This document shows positions 7,790-15,369 of a stretch of 39,978 nucleotides of DNA, piece by piece (within the stretch, counting starts at the first letter, position 1; the number at the start of each line of letters is the position of its first letter). Made by a program: the position numbers and the translations under genes. Under the pieces are notes generated by a model that was given only the letters and a program-made list of their open reading frames with translations, made no database searches and was not told where the DNA came from. Source of the DNA: Deltaproteobacteria bacterium (GTDB lineage Bacteria > Myxococcota_A > UBA796 > CAJQPC01); NCBI GenBank assembly GCA_016717595.1, contig JADKFE010000052.1:1-39978 (forward strand). The letters are read 5' to 3'.

Positions 7790-8377
7790 TCAGTCGGCGA
7801 GGAGATCCTCAATCATCGCGCCGCGCTGGCCGCCGTCCAGAGTCGTCACCGCCGAGTAGACCGGGTGGTCTACCACAAAACGGGCGGGGCGGCTGAGGTC
7901 AAAGAAGGCCGCGCGCTGCTCGGGGCTGAGGCTGAAGCGGATGAACTGCACCGAGCTGAGCTTGCCGTCCTCCCGCTCACGACCCTCCTCAAACTGGGCC
8001 GGGCAGGGGGCGACGCCGGAGAGCTCCAAGCGCAGGTGGTTGTGCAGGCCGCTGAGCCGAACGAGCATCTCTTTGCGCTCGTTGGCCTCGGGGTACTCGA
8101 TGAGTAAGGTGGCGCTGAGCTCGTTCTCGCCGGGCAAGAGCGGGTTGTAGGCGTCGAGCTCAGACTGCATGGCCTCGGGCTTGACGATGTTCTCGACCCG
8201 GCACATCTCCTGGACCTGCCAGCGCACGGTCTCGCGGTTCTCAAACAGCAGGGTGAGGTGGTCGCCGAGCACCACGCGGCGGTTGGCCTTCACCCGCACG
8301 AGGGTCTGCACCAAGGCCGGGCGCGCCTGGATGAATTGTTCACGGGGGAGCAGCTCGTCGAAGGACACCGGGCGCAT
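7790..8377 (-). CDS. DUF3501 family protein
   Basis: A 195-residue soluble protein beginning MRPVSFDELLPREQFIQARP. It includes the conserved RRVVLGDHLTLLFENRETVRWQ-type block, MCRVENI and LLPGENELSATLLIEYP, all characteristic of DUF3501. Biochemical function is unknown. In other genomes the family occurs beside rubrerythrin and Cys-rich CCG/iron-sulfur genes, and here a rubrerythrin lies directly upstream on the same strand, so they may be co-transcribed. A GGAG lies before ATG 8377. The 86-nt gap to rubrerythrin contains a strong hairpin (8417-8439) that may lower read-through into this gene. It ends convergently with the globin, 17 nt apart. Confidence 0.85.
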   Translation of the reverse strand: MRPVSFDELLPREQFIQARPALVQTLVRVKANRRVVLGDHLTLLFENRETVRWQVQEMCRVENIVKPEAMQSELDAYNPLLPGENELSATLLIEYPEANERKEMLVRLSGLHNHLRLELSGVAPCPAQFEEGREREDGKLSSVQFIRFSLSPEQRAAFFDLSRPARFVVDHPVYSAVTTLDGGQRGAMIEDLLAD

Positions 8378-8416
8378 CGGGGCTCCAGACCATGAGGATT
8401 TTTGAGGGGAACAGAG

Positions 8417-8439
8417 GTGGGAGGGGGTGACCCTCCCAC
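8417..8439. terminator. 9-bp hairpin between rubrerythrin and DUF3501
   Basis: GTGGGAGGG-GGTGA-CCCTCCCAC is a perfect 9-bp stem with a 5-nt loop, 25 nt after the rubrerythrin stop on the minus strand. No U-run follows. It may attenuate read-through or stabilise the rubrerythrin mRNA. A second small repeat, ACGCT-CAG-AGCGT (8438-8450), abuts it. Confidence 0.5.
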
Positions 8440-8463
8440 GCTCAGAGCGTGAGGCTCAGCGGA

Positions 8464-8880
8464 TCACAGGCTGTCGAGGGCCTTCTGGAAGCGGCCAGCG
8501 TGGCTGCGCTCGGCGCGGGCCAAGGTCTCGAACCAGTCGGCGATCTCGGCGAAGCCCTCGTCGCGCGCGGTCTTGGCCATGCCCGGGTACATGTCGGTGT
8601 ACTCGTGGGTCTCACCGGCCACGGACGCCTTGAGGTTGGCCGCGGTGTCGCCGATGGGCAGGCCCGTCGCCGGGTCGCCGACCTGCTTGATGTAGTCGAG
8701 GTGGCCGTGCGCGTGGCCCGTCTCACCCTCGGCGGTGTCGCGGAAGAGGCCGGCGACGCTGGGCTCGCCCTCGACGTCGGCGATCTTCGCGAAGTAGAGG
8801 TAGCGGCGGTTGGCCTGGGACTCGCCCGCGAAGGCGTCCTTGAGGTTCTGGTGGGTCTGGGTGCCAGCGAGGTTCGGCAT
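8464..8880 (-). CDS. rbr: Rubrerythrin (diiron domain only)
   Basis: The 138-residue protein starts MPNLAGTQTHQNLKDAFAGE. The Glu in AGESQANRRYLYFAK and the Glu/His in AEGETGHAHGHLDY, together with AGETHEYTDMY and the later ARAERSHAGRF, form two ferritin-like half-sites for a diiron centre. The C-terminal rubredoxin Cys4 domain of classical rubrerythrin is absent. The frame is open further upstream, but this start fits the family N-terminus, and the extra residues would overlap the promoter. The protein likely reduces hydrogen peroxide in the cytoplasm. Two Fur/PerR-like operators and a sigma-70 promoter lie just upstream, so iron or peroxide control is likely. It probably leads the DUF3501 gene. 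Confidence 0.9.
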   Translation of the reverse strand: MPNLAGTQTHQNLKDAFAGESQANRRYLYFAKIADVEGEPSVAGLFRDTAEGETGHAHGHLDYIKQVGDPATGLPIGDTAANLKASVAGETHEYTDMYPGMAKTARDEGFAEIADWFETLARAERSHAGRFQKALDSL

Positions 8881-8900
8881 GGTGAGTGGTCTCCACAGAG

Positions 8901-8928
8901 GATATACAGACTGTGAACGATCTGTAAA
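8901..8928 (-). promoter_or_regulatory. Sigma-70 promoter for rubrerythrin
   Basis: On the minus strand TTTACA (8928-8923) and TATATC (8906-8901) are separated by 16 nt. Transcription would start about 15 nt before ATG 8880. The region is clearly AT-richer than its surroundings. Confidence 0.5.
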
Positions 8929-8941
8929 CACAGAGCTTCGT

Positions 8942-8956
8942 TCAGAATCGTTCTAA
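8942..8956. promoter_or_regulatory. PerR/Fur-type operator
   Basis: The minus strand reads TTAGAACGATTCTGA. Against the 7-1-7 PerR/Fur-type box TTAGAATnATTCTAA it matches 12 of 14 specified positions. It lies just upstream of the rubrerythrin -35. Confidence 0.55.
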
Positions 8957-8992
8957 ACCCCGAGCCCCGCCGCCGCAAGGGACGGGCCCTTC

Positions 8993-9009
8993 TTGAAAAT
9001 CACTTTCAA
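8993..9009. promoter_or_regulatory. Second Fur-type operator
   Basis: TTGAAAATCACTTTCAA contains the 7-1-7 sequence TGAAAATCACTTTCA, which matches 11 of 14 specified positions of the Fur box TGATAATnATTATCA. It lies about 50 bp from the first operator, in the same intergenic space, 33 nt beyond the tgt stop. Confidence 0.5.
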
Positions 9010-9041
9010 TCCGCTTGACTCCCCAGGCCTCTAAAGAGGGC

Positions 9042-10244
9042 TCAGCCGCCGAAGCTGTCGTCGTCGTCCAGGGCCTCGGCTTTGGCCTTCTTGTGGGGCT
9101 TGCCGGGCTTCATCGGGCGCACGCTGTTGGCCTGGGGCTTCTCTTCCCAGGTGGCGTGGACCTCCTTGCGGAAGGCCTCAAAGCGGCCCTCGAGGATGGA
9201 CTGGCGCATCTCGTCCATAAACGCCGCGAAGAAGTGGATGTTGTGCAGGGTGGCCAAGGTGGCGCCGAGCACCTCCCCCACGCGGAAGAGGTGGTGGATG
9301 TAGGCCCGGGTGAAGGTGCGGCAGGTGTAGCAGCTGCACGACGTGTCGGGCGGGTACATGTCTTTGCGGAAGCGCGCGTCGGTGATGCGCATCCGGCCCT
9401 TGCGGGTGTAGAACATGCCGCTGCGGGCGTGGCGGGTCTGGATGACGCAGTCGAACATGTCGATGCCCCGGGCCACACCCTCCACCAGGTCGATGGGTTT
9501 GCCCACGCCCATGAGGTAGCGCGGGTGGTTCTGGGGCATGTGCGGCGTCGTCCAGTCGAGCACCTGGCACATCACGTCGTGGCCTTCGCCCACGCTGAGG
9601 CCGCCGATGGCGTAGCCGTCGAAGCCGATCTCTTGAATCTCTTCAGCGGAGCGTTTGCGGAGATCGGCCCAGAAGCCGCCCTGCACGATGCCGAACAGCG
9701 CCTGATCGGGGCGGGTGTGCGCGGCCTTGCTGCGCTGCTCCCAGCGGGTCGTGCGGGCGACGCTGGCCTCGGCGTAGGCGCGGTCGGTGCCATAGGCGAG
9801 GCACTCATCAAAGACCATGGCGATGTCGGCGCCCAAGGCCATCTGAATCGCCATCGAGCTCTCAGGCGACAAGAACGTGCGCTGGCCGTCCACCTCGTAG
9901 GTGAAGGTCACGCCTTGTTCATCGACCTTCTTCTTGTCGAGAGAGAAGACCTGAAAGCCGCCGGAGTCCGTGAGGATCGGCAGGTTCACGCCCATCATCT
10001 TGTGCAGGCCGCCGTGCTTGGCGACGAGCTCTTCGCCGGGGCGCTGGTGCAGGTGGTAGGTGTTCGCCAGGAGGATCTGCGTGCCTGTGGCGGGGATCAG
10101 CGACGGCGCCAGGGTGCGGATCGCGCCTTGGGTGCCGACGGGCATGTAGACGGGGGTGCGGATGCTGCCGCGCGCGGTGGTGAGCACGCCCGCGCGCGCC
10201 GCGCCGCTGCGCGCCTCAACTTTGAACGGGAGGGACATGGTCAT
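9042..10244 (-). CDS. tgt: tRNA-guanine (queuine) transglycosylase
   Basis: A 400-residue enzyme that exchanges the wobble guanine of GUN-anticodon tRNAs for preQ1 in the queuosine pathway. Seen in order: GSIRTPVYMPVGTQGAIRTL; ILTDSGGFQVFSL, which carries the general acid/base Asp; VFDECLAYGT; GIVQGGFWADLRKRS; GFDGYAIGGLSVGEG; the catalytic region MFDCVIQTRHARSGMFYTRKG; and the zinc site CSCYTCRTFTRAYIHHL with the later LHNIHFF. The start is ATG 10244 or the in-frame ATG at 10238. A Lys-rich then acidic tail (KPHKKAKAEALDDDDSFGG) extends beyond the usual C-terminus. No other queuosine gene is in the window. Divergent from the PP2C fusion gene. Confidence 0.97.
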   Translation of the reverse strand: MTMSLPFKVEARSGAARAGVLTTARGSIRTPVYMPVGTQGAIRTLAPSLIPATGTQILLANTYHLHQRPGEELVAKHGGLHKMMGVNLPILTDSGGFQVFSLDKKKVDEQGVTFTYEVDGQRTFLSPESSMAIQMALGADIAMVFDECLAYGTDRAYAEASVARTTRWEQRSKAAHTRPDQALFGIVQGGFWADLRKRSAEEIQEIGFDGYAIGGLSVGEGHDVMCQVLDWTTPHMPQNHPRYLMGVGKPIDLVEGVARGIDMFDCVIQTRHARSGMFYTRKGRMRITDARFRKDMYPPDTSCSCYTCRTFTRAYIHHLFRVGEVLGATLATLHNIHFFAAFMDEMRQSILEGRFEAFRKEVHATWEEKPQANSVRPMKPGKPHKKAKAEALDDDDSFGG

Positions 10245-10380
10245 GCGCGCCCCCGTAACGCGCTCAGGCGCCGAGGGCGTGGGCCCATCTTCTCGCGATT
10301 TGTACGACCGCGCTGCCCGTCGCGCGCTTTGCGTTAGAATGGAGCGGTCGAGGATTAGCCCCCCGGAGTACCGCTGTCTT

Positions 10381-11889
10381 ATGGCGAACGCACCTCCCCC
10401 CCGCCCGCAGCCGTTCCCTACGGGCATGGAGCTGTCAAAGCATTACCGCGTCGAGGCCCTGGTGCGGCTCTCCGAAGGCCGGATGTACTACCTGGTCACC
10501 GACGACCGGCCCGACCAACCCACGCGCCGCTGCTGGGAGTGCGGCAGCGAGCAGAGCCCCCGCGCCGCCACAAGCTGCGTGAGCTGCAACGCCGAGTTTG
10601 AGCCCCGCACGCAGTTCTTGATGTCCGCGCGCTGGGATCCCGCCGGCTTCGAGCCCTACAAGAAGTTTTTCGAGCGCCGCCTCAGCCACCCCGGCGTGCT
10701 CCAGCCCGACGACGTCTTCGTTCACAAGAACGTCCTGTGCTCCGTCGTGCGTTACCGCAACGAGTCGTTGATGCTCGACGAGGCCGCGCCGCTGCCCGCC
10801 GGTCAGGTCGTCAACATGGCCCAGCGCTTCGCCGGCCTGCTCGCGTGGCTGCACCACAACGGCGTGTCCTTGGCCCGGCTCACCCGCGCCAACGTGCTCT
10901 TGCGCCGCGAAGAGGGCCGCCTGCTGCTCTACGATCCCGACATCGCCCACCTCTACGACGGCCCCGTGCCCGAGTCCGAGCGCGGCAACGAGCTGCGTGA
11001 TCTGGGCGAGCTCCTCAAACGTTTCACCCCCGTCGAGTTCAACCCGCTCCGCGACTTCTTCGAGAAGGCTGAAGACGGCCGCTTCAAGAACCCCCTGGAG
11101 TTCGGTCGGCAGGTCGAGGGCTGGTTTGACCGCTCAGAGAACCTCAAGGCGCGCATCTCCTGCGCCGCCATGACCGACGTGGGCCTCGCCCGCGTGTTCA
11201 ACGAGGACAACTGGTCTTGGGTGAGCCTCAGCGACGAGGCCCAGCTCTTTGTGGTCGCCGACGGCATGGGCGGTCACGAGAGCGGCGAGGTCGCCTCCCA
11301 GGTGGCCTCCACCACCATCGGCAAGGTGGCCCGGGAACGTTTCGCCAAGGGCGAACGGTTCACCCCCGAGCAGCTTGAGAACATCCTCGACGAGGCCTTC
11401 CAAGAGGCCAACAACACCGTCAAGGCCACGGCTGAAGAGCGCGGCAACGACATGGGCACCACCCTGGTCGCCTTGTTGATGCACGGCAACCTGGGGCTCC
11501 TGGCCAACGTCGGCGACTCTCGCGGCTACTTGCTGCGCGACGGCACGCTCCACCAGGTGAGCCGGGATCACTCCTTGGTCTCCAAGATGGTCGAGCAGGG
11601 GCGCATCACCGCTGAAGAGGCGCGCACCCACCCCCACTCGAACATCCTCCTGCGCACCGTCGGCACCGAGCGCAACGTCGAGATCGACATCTTCCGCCTG
11701 GAGCTGGAGTCGGGGGATCTCCTGTTCCTCAACTCCGATGGGCTCTGGGGTGAGGTCGAGGACGACGAGATCGAGACGATCCTCAACCAGTACGACGACC
11801 CCCGGGTCTGCGCCCGGGAGCTCATCCGCGCCGCGCACCACGGCGGCGGCAAAGACAACGTCACCTTGATGATCGTGGCGGTCCCCTGA
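10381..11889 (+). CDS. Degenerate kinase domain with zinc ribbon, fused to PP2C phosphatase
   Basis: A 502-residue soluble protein. Residues about 20-250 follow a protein-kinase fold but lack its chemistry. There is no VAIK lysine (FLMSARWDPAG instead), HRDxKxxN is replaced by HNGVSLARLTRANVLL, and DFG is replaced by DPD (185-187). A CxxC-x11-CxxC zinc ribbon (C51, C54, C66, C69) is inserted in the N-lobe. Residues about 255-502 are a complete PP2C: RVFNEDNW, VVADGMGGHESGE with the metal-binding Asp294, GTTLVALL, NVGDSRGYLLRDG, SRDHSLV, NSDGLWGEVEDDEI and GGGKDNVTLMIV. It is therefore a metal-dependent Ser/Thr phosphatase steered by a pseudokinase. It overlaps the following rhodanese gene by one base (TGATG). 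Likely partners are the giant kinases in the same window. Confidence 0.9.
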   Translation: MANAPPPRPQPFPTGMELSKHYRVEALVRLSEGRMYYLVTDDRPDQPTRRCWECGSEQSPRAATSCVSCNAEFEPRTQFLMSARWDPAGFEPYKKFFERRLSHPGVLQPDDVFVHKNVLCSVVRYRNESLMLDEAAPLPAGQVVNMAQRFAGLLAWLHHNGVSLARLTRANVLLRREEGRLLLYDPDIAHLYDGPVPESERGNELRDLGELLKRFTPVEFNPLRDFFEKAEDGRFKNPLEFGRQVEGWFDRSENLKARISCAAMTDVGLARVFNEDNWSWVSLSDEAQLFVVADGMGGHESGEVASQVASTTIGKVARERFAKGERFTPEQLENILDEAFQEANNTVKATAEERGNDMGTTLVALLMHGNLGLLANVGDSRGYLLRDGTLHQVSRDHSLVSKMVEQGRITAEEARTHPHSNILLRTVGTERNVEIDIFRLELESGDLLFLNSDGLWGEVEDDEIETILNQYDDPRVCARELIRAAHHGGGKDNVTLMIVAVP

Positions 11890-12365
11890 TGATGTGTCGG
11901 CTCTTCTCGGCGTTCGTTGTCCTCGCTGCCCTGGCCGCCTGCGGGGGCCCGGAGCCCGAGCCCGCCGCCGCTCCTGGGGCCGGGTCCGCCCCTGCCCCCG
12001 CCCCTGCACCCGCCGCGAGCTTCCGCTCGGTCAGCGCACAGGACTTCCAGGCCGATCTCGACGCGGGCAAGGTGCCCTTGCTCCTCGATGTGCGCACCGT
12101 GGAAGAGTACGCCGCGGGCCACGTCGCCCAGACCCAGAACATTCCGCTCGACACCTTAGAGTCCCGCCTCGCTGAGCTTGAGGCCCACAAGGGCGCGGAG
12201 ATCTACGTCATCTGCCAATCTGGAGTCCGCTCGGGACGTTCAGAGCGCGCGAGCCAGCTCTTGCTCTCCAAAGGCTTCACCCCGGTGAACGTCGAGGGCG
12301 GCACCGGGGCTTGGGTAGGCGCCGGGATGCCCGTCGTTGAGGGCGCCACGCCGAGCACGCCCTGA
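11889..12365 (+). CDS. Rhodanese-domain lipoprotein
   Basis: The 158-residue protein starts in the stop codon of the phosphatase gene, so it is probably translationally coupled. The signal MMCRLFSAFVVLAALAACGG ends in a lipobox Cys, followed by a Pro/Ala/Glu linker. A rhodanese domain then runs from about residue 45 (FRSVSAQDFQADLDAGKVPL, LLDVRTVEEYAAGHV). The active-site loop is CQSGVRSGR, with the catalytic Cys that carries persulfide sulfur. Predicted to be a periplasmic, lipid-anchored sulfurtransferase. Its substrate is unknown. Confidence 0.9.
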   Translation: MMCRLFSAFVVLAALAACGGPEPEPAAAPGAGSAPAPAPAPAASFRSVSAQDFQADLDAGKVPLLLDVRTVEEYAAGHVAQTQNIPLDTLESRLAELEAHKGAEIYVICQSGVRSGRSERASQLLLSKGFTPVNVEGGTGAWVGAGMPVVEGATPSTP

Positions 12366-12393
12366 GCTACGCCCTCCTGCGGGAGTCGACACG

Positions 12394-13826
12394 ATGTCTT
12401 GGTGTACGCTGACCCTCTCGGTACAGGACGGCGACCGCCCGCTGCACGCCGGTGACGTGCTGGAGGGTGAGGTCACGATTCAGATCACCCGCGCCGGGCG
12501 CTGTGACGGCCTGCGGGTGGAGCTTCTGGTTCGGGCGCTGGGCAAAGGCAACACCAGCGAGCGGGCGCTGACGGTCGTGCCCCTCTTCGTCGGGGAGTGG
12601 GCCACGGGGACGCCGCTCCGTTACCCCTTCCGGCTGACCATTCCCCCCGCGCCGCCGCCGATGGAGGGTGAGCTGATGACGGTCAGCCACGTCCTGCGCG
12701 CCGTCGCGGAGGTTCCTTGGGCGATCGATCCCAAAGAGGAGCACCCGCTCACCCTCGTGCCCAGCCCGGAGTGGCGCTCCAGGGCCGCCGCGCAGGATCC
12801 CGTCGCCGCCCATATCAACGGCCGAAAGGTCGGCCCGATGTGGGTGCCGGGGGCGATCGTCTTCGTCTTGTTGGTCTTCACCTGCATGCCCGTGGCGCTG
12901 CTGATCCTGCCGCTGGCCCTGTTGATGTTTATCCCCAGCTCACGCAACGCCATCTCGGCCTGGCGCACCCCCAAGGTGACGGTGACCGTGCCTCGGCGGG
13001 TTCACCCGGGTCAGGCGGTGCCGGTGCTGATCGAGCTCGACCGCTTCAGCGCGCCGCTCAAGGCGGTCTCCGCGAGCTTGATCTGCGTCGAGCGGGTCAT
13101 CTCCGGCAGCGGCAAACACCAGCGCACCTACGAGCAGACCCTCTATGAGGAGACGCTGGCCCTCAGCCCGAATGAAAAACGGACCCGCTTTGAGGGTCAC
13201 GGCGTGCTGCCCGATCTGCCGATGTGGAGCTTTGAGGGTGGCTCTTACTCGGTGAACTGGATGCTGCTGGTGCGTTTGGAGTGCTCGGCGTGGCCGGACT
13301 GGATCACGGCCTGGCCGCTGAGCCTGGACCCGGGCGAGGCCCCGCGCTGGTGGCGCCCGTCTCGAGGTCGTGGCGAAGCTCCCGGAGAGCCTGGCGGCCG
13401 CGGAGCCCGCCCCCGCGCCAGCGCGTCGCGCCGCCGATTGAGGCGCCGCCGCCCGCCGCCGCGCCTACGCTTGATGGAGACGAGGCCCAGCTCACCACGC
13501 TCAGCCGCGCGCTCAAGGCCGCGAGCCCGCTCAACGACGAGCGCGCCGCCCTGCTCCACGAGGCCGCCGCGACGCCGCTCACCTTCACCCTACGCGCCGA
13601 GCGGGTCGAACGATCCTTCGGCTTGCACCTGCCAGAGGGTCATCGCGACGGCCGCACCGCCACCGGCGCGCTGCCCGACGGCACCCCCGTCTCGGTGTGC
13701 CTCCGCGATGCCGACACCGCCGCCGCTGAAGGCAAACCCCGGGGCACGCCGCTGAAGGTCACGGCCACGGTCACCGGCTGGAACACGCTCTACGACCGCG
13801 TGGAGCTGGTCGGGGCGCTCGTTTAG
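12394..13826 (+). pseudogene. Arrestin-like membrane protein with two frameshifts
   Basis: ATG 12394 follows GGGAG. Residues 1-150 read as a beta-sandwich arrestin/Spo0M-like half (LHAGDVLEGEVTIQITRAGRC, LRYPFRLTIPPAPPP). Two membrane helices follow at about 150-190 (GAIVFVLLVFTCMPVALLIL), and then a second beta-rich half (RVHPGQAVPVLIELDRFSAPL, PMWSFEGGSYSVNWMLLVRL). Near 13350 the sense moves to another frame (LEVVAKLPESLAAAEPAPAP), and near 13420 to a third (VAPPIEAPPPAAAPTLDGDE), which runs to 13826. A full product would have about 476 residues. The breaks fall in an extremely GC-rich stretch, so sequencing error is as likely as decay. Function is unknown. It may belong to the same transcript as the PP2C and rhodanese genes. 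Confidence 0.6.
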
Positions 13827-13857
13827 GGCCTCACGCTGAGGCGGTTTGCGCCTGGGG

Positions 13858-13863
13858 TATCCT
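13858..13863 (+). promoter_or_regulatory. -10 hexamer TATCCT, predicted leaderless start
   Basis: TATCCT is followed by 6 nt (CTCACC) and then GTG 13870. The transcript should therefore start at or next to the start codon. No ribosome-binding site is present. Confidence 0.45.
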
Positions 13864-13869
13864 CTCACC

Positions 13870-15369
13870 GTGAAGCCCCTGCGCCCGCTCCTGCCGCTGC
13901 TCCTCGCCTTGGGCCTCGTCGCGCCTTTTGTCGATAAGCCGCCGCACATCGACGACCCCAACTTTCTGGTGCTCGCCCGGGGCGCGGCGCTAGACCCTTG
14001 GCGTCCTCACGACATCTTGATCAACTGGCAAGGCACCACCGAGCGGGCCTTTGACGTGCTCTCCAACCCGCCGGGGATCGCCTGGTGGTTGGCGCCGTGG
14101 GTGGACGCCCCGGTGGTGGTGCAGCACCTGGTGATGTGGCCGTGGCTCATTCTTCTGGCCTGGGGCGCGGCGCGGCTCGGCGAGGCCCTCGTCGGTGAGG
14201 CTGAAGGCGCGGCGATGCTGCTCCTCACCTCGCCGATCTTGCTGCTCGCCGCCCAGGCCCTCACCCCGGATCTGCCCCTCGCGGCCTGCGCGTTGGCCGG
14301 GCTCGGCGGCTTCTTGACCGCCGGTCGGGGCGCCTGGGCCTTCGCCCTGCTCGCGGGCTGCGCGGCCTTGTTTCGATACTCGGGGATCTGCCTCATCCCG
14401 CTCGTGCTGTTGATGGGCTGGCAGCGGGGTCGCCTGATCTCGGCCCTGCCGGTGATCTTGCCCACCCTGGGCCTCGCGCTCCACGACCAGCACGCGTACG
14501 GCGCCTGGCACCTCATGGCGATGACCGGCTTTCAGTCGGTCTCCGACACCCCGCGGGAGCTGCTGCGGAAAGGTGTGGCCGCCGTGGCGACCTTGGGCGG
14601 GGCGGCGCTGTTGCCTCTGGCCTTGGCCCACCGCCGGGGCTGGATCGGGGCGGCGCTGGGCCTCATCCTGGGCGGGGTCGGCGTGACGCTCTCAGCGCAG
14701 ACCGGCGTGGCGGCGGCGGCGACGCTCCTCACCTGCGCCGCCGGGGGCGCGGGCCTCGCCAGCGTACGCCTGAGCACCCCCGCCGACCGCCTGTTGTGGT
14801 GCTGGGGGGTGGGCGGCCTGCTGTTCTTGTTGACCCTTCGGTTCGCGGCGGCGCGGTACTGGCTGGCGTTCTGGGCGGGCCCGGCCTTGGCCACCTTACG
14901 CCTGCGCCCGCCCCGAGGCGCTGTGGCCTTGGCCTGCGGGCTCCAGGCGATCTTGGCCTTGGGCCTCTCCATCGACGATCGGGCCATGGCCCGGGCCTGG
15001 GCGGAGGCCGGAGATCGAGTGGCGACCTTGGGTGTGGGGCAGCTCTCTGGCCACTGGGGCTGGCAGCACACCTTAGAGTCACACGGCTGGCGATCCTTGG
15101 AGGAGGACGCCCGCCCCGAGGGCCTCTACGCCGTCGCCGAGGCCCCGTGGCCCCAAGAGCCCGACCCCACCGCCTGTCTCACGCCGATCCTGCGGCTCAC
15201 CCTGCGCGACACGTTCTGGGGGCCGCGGGTACACAGCGCCGCCGGGGGCGGGAACCTGCACGCCTACCTCGTCGCCGGGAAACCTCCCATCGAGACCTAC
15301 GCCCCGTGGACCCTCCATGATGAGCCCTACGACGTCGTCACCGTGTACACCCCCTGCGAGGCGCGCTGA
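13870..15369 (+). CDS. GT-C-fold membrane glycosyltransferase-like protein
   Basis: A 499-residue polytopic protein with about 10-12 membrane helices. The first extracytoplasmic loop after helix 1 holds PPHIDDPNFLVLARGA, with the paired acidic residues that in GT-C enzymes (PMT/ArnT type) bind metal and the polyprenyl-phosphate sugar donor, followed by SNPPGIAWWLAPW. The C-terminal ~120 residues form a soluble domain. It likely transfers a sugar from a lipid-linked donor outside the inner membrane; the acceptor is unknown. GTG 13870 is preferred to an upstream TTG because MKPLRPLLPLLLALG starts cleanly before helix 1. The stop overlaps the ATG of the EEP gene by one base, so the two are probably expressed together. 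Confidence 0.8.
   Translation: MKPLRPLLPLLLALGLVAPFVDKPPHIDDPNFLVLARGAALDPWRPHDILINWQGTTERAFDVLSNPPGIAWWLAPWVDAPVVVQHLVMWPWLILLAWGAARLGEALVGEAEGAAMLLLTSPILLLAAQALTPDLPLAACALAGLGGFLTAGRGAWAFALLAGCAALFRYSGICLIPLVLLMGWQRGRLISALPVILPTLGLALHDQHAYGAWHLMAMTGFQSVSDTPRELLRKGVAAVATLGGAALLPLALAHRRGWIGAALGLILGGVGVTLSAQTGVAAAATLLTCAAGGAGLASVRLSTPADRLLWCWGVGGLLFLLTLRFAAARYWLAFWAGPALATLRLRPPRGAVALACGLQAILALGLSIDDRAMARAWAEAGDRVATLGVGQLSGHWGWQHTLESHGWRSLEEDARPEGLYAVAEAPWPQEPDPTACLTPILRLTLRDTFWGPRVHSAAGGGNLHAYLVAGKPPIETYAPWTLHDEPYDVVTVYTPCEAR

Noticed and set aside
9015..10337. 440-codon ORF antisense to tgt
   Set aside because: Shadow of tgt: low-complexity Ala/Gly/His/Val composition and no domain.
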